Position numbers and translations under genes: made by a program. Source: Prauserella rugosa (GTDB lineage: Bacteria; Actinomycetota; Actinomycetes; Mycobacteriales; Pseudonocardiaceae). From it: 64,000 nt of DNA. A model generated the notes under the pieces. That model saw only the letters and a list, made by a program, of their open reading frames with translations. It ran no database searches and had not been told where the DNA came from. Where the stretch lies: contig NZ_JOIJ01000003.1 of assembly GCF_000719975.1 (NCBI RefSeq), forward strand, positions 186,001-250,000, written 5' to 3'. Positions 49,022 to 58,302 of this stretch are shown one piece after another. The first letter of the stretch is position 1. Each line of letters starts with the position of its first letter.

Positions 49022-50230
49022 ATGGCCGACTTCGACGTCACCCGACTCCGCACGTGTTTCCCCGCGCTGGCCGAGGGGGCGGCGCATTTCGACGGCCCCG
49101 GCGGATCCCAGGTGCCCGAGGCGGTCGCTGCGGCGGTCGCCGACACGCTCCGCAGCGCGGTCGCGAACCGGGGCGTGCACACGGCGGCCGAACGGCGCGC
49201 CGACCGCATCGTGGGCGACGCGCGGCGCGCGATGGCCGACCTGCTGGCCGCCGACCCGCGGGGCATCGTGTTCGGGCGCAGCATGACGCAGCTGACCTAC
49301 GACGTCGCGCGCACACTGGCCAAGGACTGGGGTCCCGGCGACGAGGTCGTGGTGACGACCCTGGACCACGACGCGAACATCCGCCCGTGGGTGCAGGCCG
49401 CCGAGGCGCGCGGCGCCACCGTGCGGTGGGCGGATTTCGACCCGGTGACGGGGGAACTGGACGTCGCGGCGGTGCGACGGTTGGTCTCGGAGCGCACCCG
49501 CATGGTGGCCGTGACCGCGGCGTCGAACCTGCTCGGTACCCGCCCGGACGTCGCGGCGATCACGGAGGCGGCGCGTGCCGCCGGTGCGCTGTCCTATGTG
49601 GATGGCGTCCATCTGACACCGCACACCGCGGTCGACATCACGGCTCTGGGTGCGGACTTCTACGCGTGCTCGCCGTACAAGTTCTTCGGCCCGCATCTCG
49701 GTGTCGTGGCGGCCGATCCGGCTCGGTGGGAGACACTCACGCCCGACAAGCTGGCGCCGTCGACCGACGCGGTCCCCGAACGGTTCGAGCTCGGCACCCT
49801 GCCCTACGAGCTCCTCGCGGGCACGACCGCTGCCGTCGACGTCATCGCCGGTATGGCGGCCTCCGACGGCGACCGGCGGCAACGGCTGGAGACCTCGCTC
49901 GCCGCCGTGGCCCGGCACGAGGACGCCCTCGTGGCGCGACTCGAGGACGGCTTGACCACCGTTGCGGGCGTGCGGCTGTTCGGTGCTCGGGACCGCGAGC
50001 GAACCCCGACGGTGCTGTTCACTGTGGACGGACATGCGCCCGGGGAGGTGTACGCGCGGCTCGCCGACCGTGGGGTGAACGCCCCCGCGGGCACGTTCTA
50101 CGCCCTCGAGTGCTCGCGCAGGCTCGGCCTCGGGGACACCGGCGCGGTGCGTGCCGGCATCGCGCCGTACACCACCGCCGCGGAGGTGGACACGCTCGTC
50201 GCCGCGGTCGCCGACATCGCGGCGGCCTGA
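49022..50230 (+). CDS. cysteine desulfurase-like PLP protein (NifS family)
   Basis: A 402-aa fold-type I aminotransferase-like enzyme. The PLP lysine is in ACSPYKFFGPH. VVTTLDHDANIRPWVQAA and VDGVHLTPHTAVDI match the cysteine-desulfurase-like subgroup. The C-terminus has VNAPAGTFYA where true desulfurases carry a mobile Cys loop. That loop Cys is not evident, although a Cys follows at ALECSRRL, so desulfurase activity is uncertain; some members act on other amino acids. The ATG lies 25 bp beyond the hairpin that ends the actP transcript. Confidence 0.85.
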   Translation: MADFDVTRLRTCFPALAEGAAHFDGPGGSQVPEAVAAAVADTLRSAVANRGVHTAAERRADRIVGDARRAMADLLAADPRGIVFGRSMTQLTYDVARTLAKDWGPGDEVVVTTLDHDANIRPWVQAAEARGATVRWADFDPVTGELDVAAVRRLVSERTRMVAVTAASNLLGTRPDVAAITEAARAAGALSYVDGVHLTPHTAVDITALGADFYACSPYKFFGPHLGVVAADPARWETLTPDKLAPSTDAVPERFELGTLPYELLAGTTAAVDVIAGMAASDGDRRQRLETSLAAVARHEDALVARLEDGLTTVAGVRLFGARDRERTPTVLFTVDGHAPGEVYARLADRGVNAPAGTFYALECSRRLGLGDTGAVRAGIAPYTTAAEVDTLVAAVADIAAA

Positions 50231-50388
50231 TCACCGGCGAGCGACTCACGCACCGACCGCAGCGGCCGCCTGCCGGGCGGGTTCGCAAATCTCGGCGCGA
50301 CCTGTAACGACTGTGCCCCTTCGTCCGACGTCAAGGCACATCTGTTGGCAGGTCCCGGCTGTCCGGGCCTGTTCCCGAAAGGTTCGCC

Positions 50389-50835
50389 ATGCGAAGATCC
50401 ATTGCCACAGCGCTGCTCGCGGTCGGCATGTTGTCGTTCAGCCTGCTCACGGCCCTTCCCGCGGAGGCGGCGGCGCGGATGCAGATCGCCTCGGTCCAGT
50501 ACGACTCGCCGGGCCGCGACCGGGGCGGCAACGCCAGCCTCAACGCCGAGTGGGTCAAACTCAGGAACACCTCCCGGGTTCCGGTCAACATCACGCGGTT
50601 CCGCCTGCACGACAGGCAGGGGCACACGTATCGGTTCCCGCAGACGACGGTGATGCCCGGCAAGGAGATCACGGTGCACACCGGCAAGGGCAAGAACAAT
50701 CCGTGGCACCGCTACTGGGGACGGAAGTCGTACGTCTGGAACAACAGCGGGGACGGCGCCACGCTGCGCGACACGCACGGCCGGTGGCTGGACGGATGCG
50801 GCTGGGGCAACGGCCGCGGCTTCATCAGGTGCTGA
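50389..50835 (+). CDS. secreted lamin-tail domain (LTD) protein
   Basis: A 148-aa exported protein. Signal peptide MRRSIATALLAVGMLSFSLL ends at PAEAAA. The LTD beta fold is visible: NAEWVKLRNTSRVPVNITRF, then TVMPGKEITVHTGKGKNN, and GATLRDTHGRWLD. Two cysteines near the C-terminus may pair. Such domains are found on secreted nucleases and wall proteins; here it stands alone, so it may be a binding or structural module. The ATG follows gaaaggttcgcc. A hairpin lies downstream. Confidence 0.85.
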   Translation: MRRSIATALLAVGMLSFSLLTALPAEAAARMQIASVQYDSPGRDRGGNASLNAEWVKLRNTSRVPVNITRFRLHDRQGHTYRFPQTTVMPGKEITVHTGKGKNNPWHRYWGRKSYVWNNSGDGATLRDTHGRWLDGCGWGNGRGFIRC

Positions 50836-50920
50836 CCTCGGCGCGCGGGAGCTCCTCGACCGCGGGCCGTGCGAGTCGGCGGCCCCGATGACATGAGTCG
50901 ACGGACCCGGTGACATGACA

Positions 50921-50951
50921 AGCGGCTCGAGTCGATCCGGCTCGAGCCGCT
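50921..50951. terminator. hairpin terminator between LTD gene and tRNA-Gly
   Basis: A perfect 11-bp stem (arms 50921-50931 and 50941-50951, 9-nt loop). It serves the convergent LTD gene and tRNA-Gly transcript. Confidence 0.65.
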
Positions 50952-51020
50952 GTCCGACGTACCGTCCACGAACGTTCGCCGATCATCGCTGACCTGCGAC
51001 GCCCCGCGCTCATATGAACC

Positions 51021-51094
51021 TGGAGCGGGCGACGGGAATCGAACCCGCACCACCAGTTTGGAAGACTGGGGCTCTACCATTGAGCTACGCCCGC
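51021..51094 (-). tRNA. tRNA-Gly (anticodon TCC)
   Basis: Read on the minus strand the gene starts gcgggcgtagctcaatggta. The acceptor stem gcgggcg pairs with cgcccgc; the anticodon loop is cttccaa, giving TCC; the T-arm is gggttcgattccc. The discriminator is T and CCA is encoded (51023-51021). All arms fold as a standard cloverleaf. Confidence 0.95.
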
Positions 51095-51171
51095 AGCGGC
51101 CGGTGACCGGCTGCGCGAGCAGTCTACCGGTACCCGCTATGGTGTCTGCACACCACCCTCGGGTGGCGCGG

Positions 51172-51247
<76 letters not shown>

Positions 51248-51250
51248 GAA

Positions 51251-51293
51251 CACGAGGCCCCTGTCCACGCGTGATGTGGACAGGGGCCTCGTG
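51251..51293. terminator. 18-bp hairpin terminator after tRNA-Pro
   Basis: Arms 51251-51268 and 51276-51293 form a perfect 18-bp stem, loop gcgtgat, 5 bp after tRNA-Pro. A second, weaker 8-bp hairpin (51341-51363) lies closer to the convergent ParB-like gene. Confidence 0.82.
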
Positions 51294-51390
51294 CATGCCG
51301 GGGCTTCGTGCACGGACCACGTCGACCGGCTCGCTGCTCACCGCCGGCGCTCAGTGCCGGCGGCGGACGCTCACCGGTGCATGGGTGCCG

Positions 51391-52452
51391 TCACTCCAGG
51401 CCGTGCTCCTTCTTGTACTCCATCGCGTAGGCGAGCTTGCCCGGCTTGTCGTCCGAGTACGGCCGGGCGAGCTTCGCGAACTCCCCGTCGTCGGCCGCGT
51501 CGCCGTCGTTCCACTCCTCCAGCGCCCCGAGCTCGGCCGCCGTGTATCCGCCGTCGACCACGTCGTCGGCGTCCAACGCCGTCTGCGCCTCCGACACCGC
51601 GCGGACCGCGGCGAGGTAGGACTCGACGTCCCCGCGGTCCCACTCGGACAGATCGATCTCCGGGTTACCGGTGATCCAGTTCCCCCAGCGGAACTGCGCG
51701 TAGAGCGCCTCGGGCGAGGCGTAGCCGATGTCCTTGGTGAAGTACACGAGCCCGCGCAGCTCGTCGTCGTTCATCGTGTCCAGACCGAGGCGACCCGGCA
51801 GGTCGGTCGGCTCGACGGTCGATCCGTCGGCGTCCCGCAGCCAGACGCGGTCGTCGGCCTCCATCCGCTCCCAGAACCGGCTCGTGGGCAGCGTGCTGAG
51901 GTTGTCCTGCACCCGCACCCGGACGCGCACGTCCGGCCCCGCAACCTCGAGCAGCGACGTGAACGTGTGGTGCCCGTCGGTCAGGTACGGCACGCCGCCG
52001 GGGCCCACGACGAGCGTCTTCATCGCGTCCAGTTCGGCATCGGTCTCGTCACCGATCTCGACCTCGCAGTCGAACGTCGACGGATCGGCGAGCGTCGCGT
52101 CCGGCTCGGCGTCCTCGACCCCGCCCTGCCCGTTGGCCTCGCACCAGTCGTCGAACCGCTTGTTCACGTCGTCCTTGCCGAGCGTGTACCGCCCGAGCTT
52201 GTAGTAGATCTGGTCGTAGCCGATCGCCGGCTGCGTGGGATGCAGATCGCCGAGGCGCACCTCGAGCAGGTCGCCCTCCTCGGCACAGGCGTACACCGCC
52301 GCGGACCCGCTGCGCTGATCGTGCCCGCACAGTGCCGGCCGCTCCCCCGGCGCGCCCGGCGCCGCCGTCGCAGGCATGCCGGCTGCCAACACCATCCCGG
52401 CCACGACCGGAACACCGGCGGCCGCCCACTGTCGGATTCGACTCCGTACCAC
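51391..52452 (-). CDS. secreted ParB-like (ParB/Srx fold) protein
   Basis: A 353-aa exported protein. Signal peptide about 1-30 (WAAAGVPVVAGMVLAAGMPA). The ParB-like domain includes VRLGDLHPTQPAIGYDQIYY and later VPYLTDGHHTFTSLLEVAG, the pattern of the ParBc_2 group. The C-terminal part (about 200-353) is helical and acidic. ParB-like folds include nucleases and sulfiredoxins; activity in a secreted form is not known. The start is GTG with ggagagg upstream. The two extracytoplasmic Cys pairs suggest disulfides. Confidence 0.78.
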   Translation of the reverse strand: MVRSRIRQWAAAGVPVVAGMVLAAGMPATAAPGAPGERPALCGHDQRSGSAAVYACAEEGDLLEVRLGDLHPTQPAIGYDQIYYKLGRYTLGKDDVNKRFDDWCEANGQGGVEDAEPDATLADPSTFDCEVEIGDETDAELDAMKTLVVGPGGVPYLTDGHHTFTSLLEVAGPDVRVRVRVQDNLSTLPTSRFWERMEADDRVWLRDADGSTVEPTDLPGRLGLDTMNDDELRGLVYFTKDIGYASPEALYAQFRWGNWITGNPEIDLSEWDRGDVESYLAAVRAVSEAQTALDADDVVDGGYTAAELGALEEWNDGDAADDGEFAKLARPYSDDKPGKLAYAMEYKKEHGLE

Positions 52453-52562
52453 GTCTCACACCTCTCCGTTATGTCGGAATCACACGTTCGAGTAGTCGTG
52501 TGACACCGCGGAGAGCGGCGCGCGAGCGGCCGGGGAACCCGGGGTGAACGATGCCGGGCGGT

Positions 52563-53006
52563 CTACTCCACCTGGCGCGCCGTCGCGGCGGCCCGATCGG
52601 GCTCCCAGAACGCACGCACCGACAGGATCCGCCCGTCCGGACCCACCTTGTAGACGAAGACCCCGTCGGTGTCGATCCGGTAGCCGCCGGGGAAGAACGT
52701 GGTGATGGTGCCGACGTTGGCCACCTCGTCACCACCCGCGTGGGAGTCGCGGATCACGAAGTCGAACCGCTCGACGTTCGCGATCGTCATGTCCCAGAAC
52801 GCCGAGATCCCGTCCCGCCCGTGGTGGCCCTTGCCCTCCTCGTCGAACCCGGACGGGCCCACCGGATCCTCCACGACCGCCGCGGGGTCGAAGAGGGCGA
52901 GCCAACGCTGCTTGTCCCCCGCCGTGACGGCCTCCATCGACCGCAGCGCGGCCAGCCGCGCGGGCGGCTGCTGCGCGTCGACGTCCCAGCACACCGTGAC
53001 AGCCAT
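52563..53006 (-). CDS. SnoaL-like / NTF2-fold protein
   Basis: A 147-aa alpha+beta barrel protein of the SnoaL/ketosteroid-isomerase-like superfamily. Markers are WLALFDPAAVVEDPVGPSGF and the C-terminal strand DGRILSVRAFWEPDRAAA. FWDMTIANVERFDFVIRDSH forms the central part. Members act as isomerases, cyclases or binding proteins on polycyclic or steroid-like substrates. It lies 22 bp downstream of the LLM oxidoreductase on the same strand, so the two probably act on one substrate. Confidence 0.83.
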   Translation of the reverse strand: MAVTVCWDVDAQQPPARLAALRSMEAVTAGDKQRWLALFDPAAVVEDPVGPSGFDEEGKGHHGRDGISAFWDMTIANVERFDFVIRDSHAGGDEVANVGTITTFFPGGYRIDTDGVFVYKVGPDGRILSVRAFWEPDRAAATARQVE

Positions 53007-53028
53007 GCTCCCGCCTTTCCGCGGCCCG

Positions 53029-53898
53029 TCAGAACCGCTCGATGATCTCGTCGGCGAACTTCTTGATGGAGTCCTTCTTCCGGTCGATCGGGGCGTCGAA
53101 TCCGAGGCCGTCGAACGCCCACGGCACGGTGATCACGTCGGTGACGCCGACCTCGGCCTGTTCGCGGTATCCGTCGAGACCGAACCGGTCGATGCACACG
53201 GCCTGGAACTCGAAGGGCTCGTCGGCGCGGCCGTACTCGGCGCGCAGCGTGGTCAACCGCGTGATCGTCTCGCGCAGGTCGTCGAGCTTCATCATCGCCG
53301 ACGACCAGCCGTCGCCGACGCGCGCGGCCCTGCGCAGCGCGGGTTCGCTGTGGCCGCCGATGTAGAACGGCACGTGCCGCGCCGGTGCCGGACTCATGCA
53401 CAGCTTGTCGAAGTCGAAGAACTCACCGTGGTACTCGACCATCCCGCCGCCGAGGATCAGCCGGAGAACGTCGATCGCCTCGTCGACACGCCTGCCCCGT
53501 CGGCGGTACGGCACGCCGCACCACTCGAACTCCTCCGGCGCCCAGCCGACCCCGAGTCCGAGACCGAACCGGTCGCCCGTGAGGTTCGCGACGGACCCAA
53601 CCTGGCGGGCCAGCAGCACGGGATTGCGCGAACCGAGCTTGAGCACCGACGTGTAGAACGTGATCCTGCTCGTCGCCGCCCCCATCGACGCGGCGGCGAT
53701 CAGCGGGTCGACCCACGGCGTGTTCCGATCCCAGAAACGGCTCCCGTCCGGCGTGTAGGGATAGTCCGCCGACACCTGCTCGGAATAGAAAAGCGAGTCC
53801 GGGAGCGCGATCGAGGAGAATCCGCACTCCTCCGCGGTGACGGCCAGTTCGGTCAGCTGGTCGAGCGGGCTCAGGGCCACCGACAGTGTGAACCTCAT
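53029..53898 (-). CDS. LLM class F420-dependent oxidoreductase
   Basis: A 289-aa luciferase-like TIM-barrel enzyme. Family blocks: MRFTLSVALSPLDQLTELAV at the start, DRFGLGLGVGWAPEEFEWCG, VPFYIGGHSEPALRRAARVG near the C-terminal half. F420 rather than FMN is expected for this actinobacterial subgroup. Forms a two-gene unit with the SnoaL-like gene. The ATG at 53898 has no strong ribosome-binding site, so a leaderless or near-leaderless transcript is possible. Confidence 0.88.
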   Translation of the reverse strand: MRFTLSVALSPLDQLTELAVTAEECGFSSIALPDSLFYSEQVSADYPYTPDGSRFWDRNTPWVDPLIAAASMGAATSRITFYTSVLKLGSRNPVLLARQVGSVANLTGDRFGLGLGVGWAPEEFEWCGVPYRRRGRRVDEAIDVLRLILGGGMVEYHGEFFDFDKLCMSPAPARHVPFYIGGHSEPALRRAARVGDGWSSAMMKLDDLRETITRLTTLRAEYGRADEPFEFQAVCIDRFGLDGYREQAEVGVTDVITVPWAFDGLGFDAPIDRKKDSIKKFADEIIERF

Positions 53899-53908
53899 GC
53901 GGCAAAAC

Positions 53909-53923
53909 AGTAATGTGTTCTAG
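53909..53923 (-). promoter_or_regulatory. imperfect AGAAC-type inverted repeat upstream of the LLM gene
   Basis: On the minus strand the site reads ctagaacacattact, 10 bp before the start codon. It resembles TetR-family operators of the AAC-N2-GTT type (such as KstR sites) with one mismatch in the second half. Suggestive only. Confidence 0.25.
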
Positions 53924-54142
53924 TTTCTGGCGCCAGGGGTGGGCGCGCACCGGCGCCGCACGCACCCGCCACGCGGAATCACCGGTGTGGGTGACTCTCG
54001 AGTCGCGGACCCCACCCGGCCCGTGTTTACGGTCGTCGCGGCCGTGCGGGGCGACCCGGGCGGCCGGGCACGGCGCCGATGCCACGAGAGCCTCGGCGTG
54101 GTCGGGGGGCCGTACGTGCACGATCCTTTCAGGAGGATTCGC

Positions 54143-54928
54143 GTGTCCACACCGTGGAAGCGCACAGCAGTGATCGGACTGGTCTCGGGCACGGCGCTGG
54201 TGGCGTTCACGAGCAACGCCTCGGCGATCACGCCCACGACACAGTCACTCGACGACGTTCCCGACAGCATCGAGAAGGGCTCGAGCGTGACCCTGTCCGG
54301 CACGCTGACGGGGATGCGTGACCGCCCGCTGACCGGCGAGCAGGTCACACTCCAACGGCGGACGGGCGGCGAGTGGACGTCCGTCGCCACGGCCGAGACG
54401 GGCGGCGACGGGCGGGTCACCTTCCGCCGCACGCCCGCCGCGTCCGCGGACTGGCGGATCACCTACGGCGGCGACACGTTCCACGACCCGACCACCTCCG
54501 ACGTGGCCAGGGTGCAGGTGCGTACCCCGCCGCCACCACCGCCTCCACCGCGGCCGGATCCCCCGCGTCCCGCCGCGCCGATCGGCCAGCGCATCGTGAA
54601 CATCGCCGCCGCCCACGCGGGGTCGCCGTACGCGTACGGCGCGAGCGGGCCCACGCGGTTCGACTGCTCGGGGTTCGCCCAGTTCGTACACCGCAAGGCG
54701 GGCATCCAGCTGCCGCGCACGTCGGGTGAACAGCACCGAGCCGTGCGCGCGGTGCCCCGACACGCGAAGGTGCCCGGCGATCTCGTGTTCTTCCACGACG
54801 GCGGACGCGTTTACCACGTCGGCATCTACGCGGGCGGCAACCGCATCTGGGCGGCTCCCGAGACGGGCGACGTCGTGCGCAAACAGAGCATCTACACGAG
54901 CTCCTACTACGTCGGCCGCGCCTGGTAG
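54143..54928 (+). CDS. secreted NlpC/P60 cell-wall peptidase
   Basis: A 261-aa exported hydrolase. Signal peptide ends at TSNASA. Residues about 35-125 are an Ig-like beta domain (GSSVTLSGTLTGMRDRPLTG). A Pro-rich linker (eight consecutive Pro) leads to the C-terminal NlpC/P60 domain (about 150-261) with catalytic Cys175 (FDCSGF) and His225 (YHVGIY). It cleaves peptide stems of peptidoglycan. GTG 54143 has aggagg 6 bp upstream. The 244-bp gap before it has no gene; no ydaO-type riboswitch core was recognised. Confidence 0.92.
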   Translation: MSTPWKRTAVIGLVSGTALVAFTSNASAITPTTQSLDDVPDSIEKGSSVTLSGTLTGMRDRPLTGEQVTLQRRTGGEWTSVATAETGGDGRVTFRRTPAASADWRITYGGDTFHDPTTSDVARVQVRTPPPPPPPPRPDPPRPAAPIGQRIVNIAAAHAGSPYAYGASGPTRFDCSGFAQFVHRKAGIQLPRTSGEQHRAVRAVPRHAKVPGDLVFFHDGGRVYHVGIYAGGNRIWAAPETGDVVRKQSIYTSSYYVGRAW

Positions 54929-55048
54929 GCCGATGCGGTGAACCGCGCGGGAACTCCCGGGGCGGCGCCTGCGTTGTCCGGTTCGAAGGAGTGTGTCCGA
55001 CGCCGGGCGCGCTCGAACGTCCCACGCGCACGTCCCCGGGAGTTCCCC

Positions 55049-55849
55049 ATGGATCTGGTCCTCATCGTCGTCCTGCTGCTGATCATCGTCGGCGGCGGGT
55101 ACTACCTGATGCGTTCGCAGCAGGAGACCAAACGCAAGCGGGTCGACGACGCCAAGGCCGAGGCCCGGCGGTGGCTGGAGCGCCTCGGCGGTCAGGTACT
55201 CAACCTGACCGGGACCGACACGGCGTCGCAGCAGGCGCTGGCCGACGCCAGCGAGCGCTACACGGCCGCAGGCTCGCAGATGGAGCAGGCCGAGACCGAG
55301 GAGCAGGCCAAGCTCGTGAAGGAGACGGCGCTCGAAGGGCTGTACTACGTGCGTGCCGCGCGCGAGGCGATGGGCATGGACCCGGGCCCCGCGCTGCCGG
55401 AGGACCGCGAACGGCAGGCGGCGGGCAAGGTCACCGAACACCGCTCCGTGGACGTCGAAGGGCAGCACTACGAGGCCTCGCCGCAGCCGAGCGCCGACAC
55501 GCCGCACTACTACCCGGGCGGCCGTGTGGCGGGCAGGCCGGTTCCGCAGGGCTGGTACAGCGAGCCGTGGTGGAAGCCGGCGCTCGTGGCCGGCGCCTGG
55601 GGCCTGGGCTCGATGATGCTGTTCAGCGCGATGTTCTCCGGCATGGCCGGTATCCCCAGCGGCGAGGCGTGGGCCGACGGCTACGACGCCGGCCAGGAGG
55701 ACGCCATGTCCGAAGGCGGCGGTGACGGCGGAGACGCCGGTGGCGATGGCGGAGACGGTGGCGACATGGGCGACAGCGACTTCGGGGGCGGCGACTTCGG
55801 CGGTGACATGGGTGGCGACATGGGCGGTGGTTTCGACTTCGGCTTCTGA
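55049..55849 (+). CDS. DUF1542-type membrane protein with Gly/Asp-rich tail
   Basis: A 266-aa protein. One N-terminal helix (LVLIVVLLLIIVGGGYYLM) is followed by a charged coiled-coil-like region (about 25-110), a central segment GRVAGRPVPQGWYSEPWWKP, a second hydrophobic segment (ALVAGAWGLGSMMLFSAMFS), and a C-terminal tail of about 45 residues made almost only of Gly and Asp, with Phe in places (GGGDFGGDMGG). The actinobacterial family is of unknown function; the tail resembles Gly-rich tails of tail-anchored or secreted proteins. A hairpin closes the gene. Confidence 0.75.
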   Translation: MDLVLIVVLLLIIVGGGYYLMRSQQETKRKRVDDAKAEARRWLERLGGQVLNLTGTDTASQQALADASERYTAAGSQMEQAETEEQAKLVKETALEGLYYVRAAREAMGMDPGPALPEDRERQAAGKVTEHRSVDVEGQHYEASPQPSADTPHYYPGGRVAGRPVPQGWYSEPWWKPALVAGAWGLGSMMLFSAMFSGMAGIPSGEAWADGYDAGQEDAMSEGGGDGGDAGGDGGDGGDMGDSDFGGGDFGGDMGGDMGGGFDFGF

Positions 55850-55856
55850 GCCGAGC

Positions 55857-55885
55857 CGGCTCCGCCGAAATCGTCGGCGGAGCCG
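55857..55885. terminator. bidirectional hairpin between DUF1542-type gene and recX
   Basis: A perfect 12-bp stem (arms 55857-55868 and 55874-55885, loop aatcg) fills the 37-bp gap between the convergent genes. Confidence 0.75.
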
Positions 55886-55886
55886 C

Positions 55887-56495
55887 TCAGTCGGCCGTGG
55901 CGTCGTCCAGCGGGGTCGACTCGGCCCCGGCGCTGCGTAACTCGTCCCGCACGACGGCGTAGGACAAGCCCTGCGGGTAGCCCTTGCGCGCGAGCATCCC
56001 GAGCAGTCGGCGTGTGGCCTTCTGCTCGTCCACCCCGGTCATGGTGCGCAGCTTCTTCCTGACCAGTTCCCGCGCGCGATCCTCCTCGGCCGAGGCGTCG
56101 ATCTCGCCCGCCGCCTCGGCGGCCACGTCGCCGTCCACGCCCTTGCGGCGGAGTTCGGCGACCAGCGCGCGCTTGGCCAGGCCCTGGTTGTTGTGCCGGG
56201 ACCGGACCCACGTCTCGGCGAACGCCGCGTCGTCGATCAGTCCCGCGTCGTCGAGCTTGCGCAGCAGCTCGCCGATCACGTCCGGGTCGAAGCCTTTCCG
56301 CGCCAGCGCCGACCGCAACTCCTCCTTCGTGCGAGGTCGGGCGGCCAGGAGATCGAAGCAGATCTCCTTGGCCTTCCGCCTCGCCTCGTCGGGAGGCAGT
56401 TCGGACCCCGGGGTGCGGGCACGCGAACGGCGCCCGCCCCGGGCACTCCGCTGCTCCGAGGGCTCGGTCGCGCCGGCGGTATCCGGTTCACTCAC
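55887..56495 (-). CDS. recX: recombination regulator RecX
   Basis: A 202-aa RecX, which binds RecA filaments and limits RecA activity. The three-helix repeats are recognised in CFDLLAARPRTKEELRSALA, RKGFDPDVIGELLRKLDDAG and DDAAFAETWVRSRHNNQGLA. The first 40 residues are a variable Arg/Ser/Gly leader. GTG 56495 lies 11 bp after the recA stop, so the two are co-transcribed, the usual arrangement. Confidence 0.94.
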   Translation of the reverse strand: MSEPDTAGATEPSEQRSARGGRRSRARTPGSELPPDEARRKAKEICFDLLAARPRTKEELRSALARKGFDPDVIGELLRKLDDAGLIDDAAFAETWVRSRHNNQGLAKRALVAELRRKGVDGDVAAEAAGEIDASAEEDRARELVRKKLRTMTGVDEQKATRRLLGMLARKGYPQGLSYAVVRDELRSAGAESTPLDDATAD

Positions 56496-56506
56496 CGGTC
56501 CCCGCC

Positions 56507-57568
<1,062 letters not shown>

Positions 57569-57596
57569 GGAACCCACCTCGTTGGCCTTCGCGGTT

Positions 57597-57680
57597 GTGT
57601 GTCCGGTCTTGTGTTTCCGGCGTTGTGTGTCCGGTGTTGCTGGCTGTGTCTGACGTCGGCTGACGTCGGCTGACGTCACT
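57597..57680. repeat. tandem repeats in the recA 5' leader
   Basis: tgacgtcggc is repeated at 57651-57660 and 57661-57670 and, with three changes, at 57671-57680. Just before it (57597-57640) a looser repeat of type gtgtgtccggt runs three times. Both lie between the SOS box and the recA start. Confidence 0.78.
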
Positions 57681-57812
57681 GGTTGACGCTTCCGTCAGAC
57701 GGACGCTTCCTCGTCCGGACCCGACGGTACGGGCGGGGTCCGACAGTTCCAGGACTCTCGCCGGATCTGTGGACGGCGAACCCCGATGTGGACAACATCC
57801 TAGAGAACATTT

Positions 57813-57828
57813 GTTCGACGACGAAACT
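57813..57828 (-). promoter_or_regulatory. LexA (SOS) box of recA
   Basis: On the minus strand the site reads tcgaacaaatgttctc, matching TCGAAC-N4-GTTCGA except the last two bases. The first ten bases are identical to the lexA box at 21016. It controls recA-recX. Confidence 0.82.
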
Positions 57829-57871
57829 GACACACCGACACGTGGGATGTCGACTAGGGCGCACCGGCCCG

Positions 57872-58066
57872 TCACCGGCGTTCGGCAGGCACCTCGAACT
57901 CGGCGCAGACCTGCCGCCAGACGTCCTTGGCGGACATGCCCGCCTCAAGCGCCTCGTCGACGGTCCGCCCGCCGAGGCCGCTCAGCACGTGGTCCTTGGC
58001 CAGCATCTCGGCCCTGGTGGCGCCGAACTCGTCGGCCATCAGCCGACGGAACACCGTGATCCGCAT
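57872..58066 (-). CDS. DUF3046 small protein
   Basis: A 64-aa actinobacterial DUF3046 protein (MRITVFRRLMADEFGATRAE, then WRQVCAEFEVPAERR). It lies upstream of recA-recX in the same orientation, as does Rv2738c in M. tuberculosis. Function unknown. The start MRITVF is the family start; a longer frame to 58264 is rejected. Confidence 0.9.
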   Translation of the reverse strand: MRITVFRRLMADEFGATRAEMLAKDHVLSGLGGRTVDEALEAGMSAKDVWRQVCAEFEVPAERR

Positions 58067-58109
58067 CGAACCCAGCCTAGCCGCGTGCCGTCCCCGTACC
58101 GTGGGCACC

Positions 58110-58223
58110 ATGCAACTCGAATCCGGTCTGGGCTCGACCGCGCTGACCTTGGCCTCCATCGCCGCCGTCACCGCGACCCTGGTGGTCCTGCTCGTGCAGA
58201 TCCGGAGGAACCGCAGGAAGTGA
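58110..58223 (+). CDS. 37-aa single-helix membrane peptide, hypothetical
   Basis: MQLESGLGSTALTLASIAAV is followed by TATLVVLLVQIRRNRRK: one transmembrane helix with a basic end. It is divergent from DUF3046 with 43 bp between starts. The ribosome-binding site is weak, but codon use and topology are plausible for a real small membrane protein. Confidence 0.5.
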   Translation: MQLESGLGSTALTLASIAAVTATLVVLLVQIRRNRRK

Positions 58224-58302
58224 CGCGGGGCGGCCCACGGGGTCCGGGCACGGGTCCGGGTCACGGGTCCGGACTGTCGGGGGTCGGACGCATCATGGAC
58301 AC

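Noticed and set aside
53899..54142. c-di-AMP (ydaO-type) riboswitch before the NlpC/P60 gene
   Set aside because: Such switches are common before actinobacterial wall hydrolases, but the conserved core could not be matched by eye.
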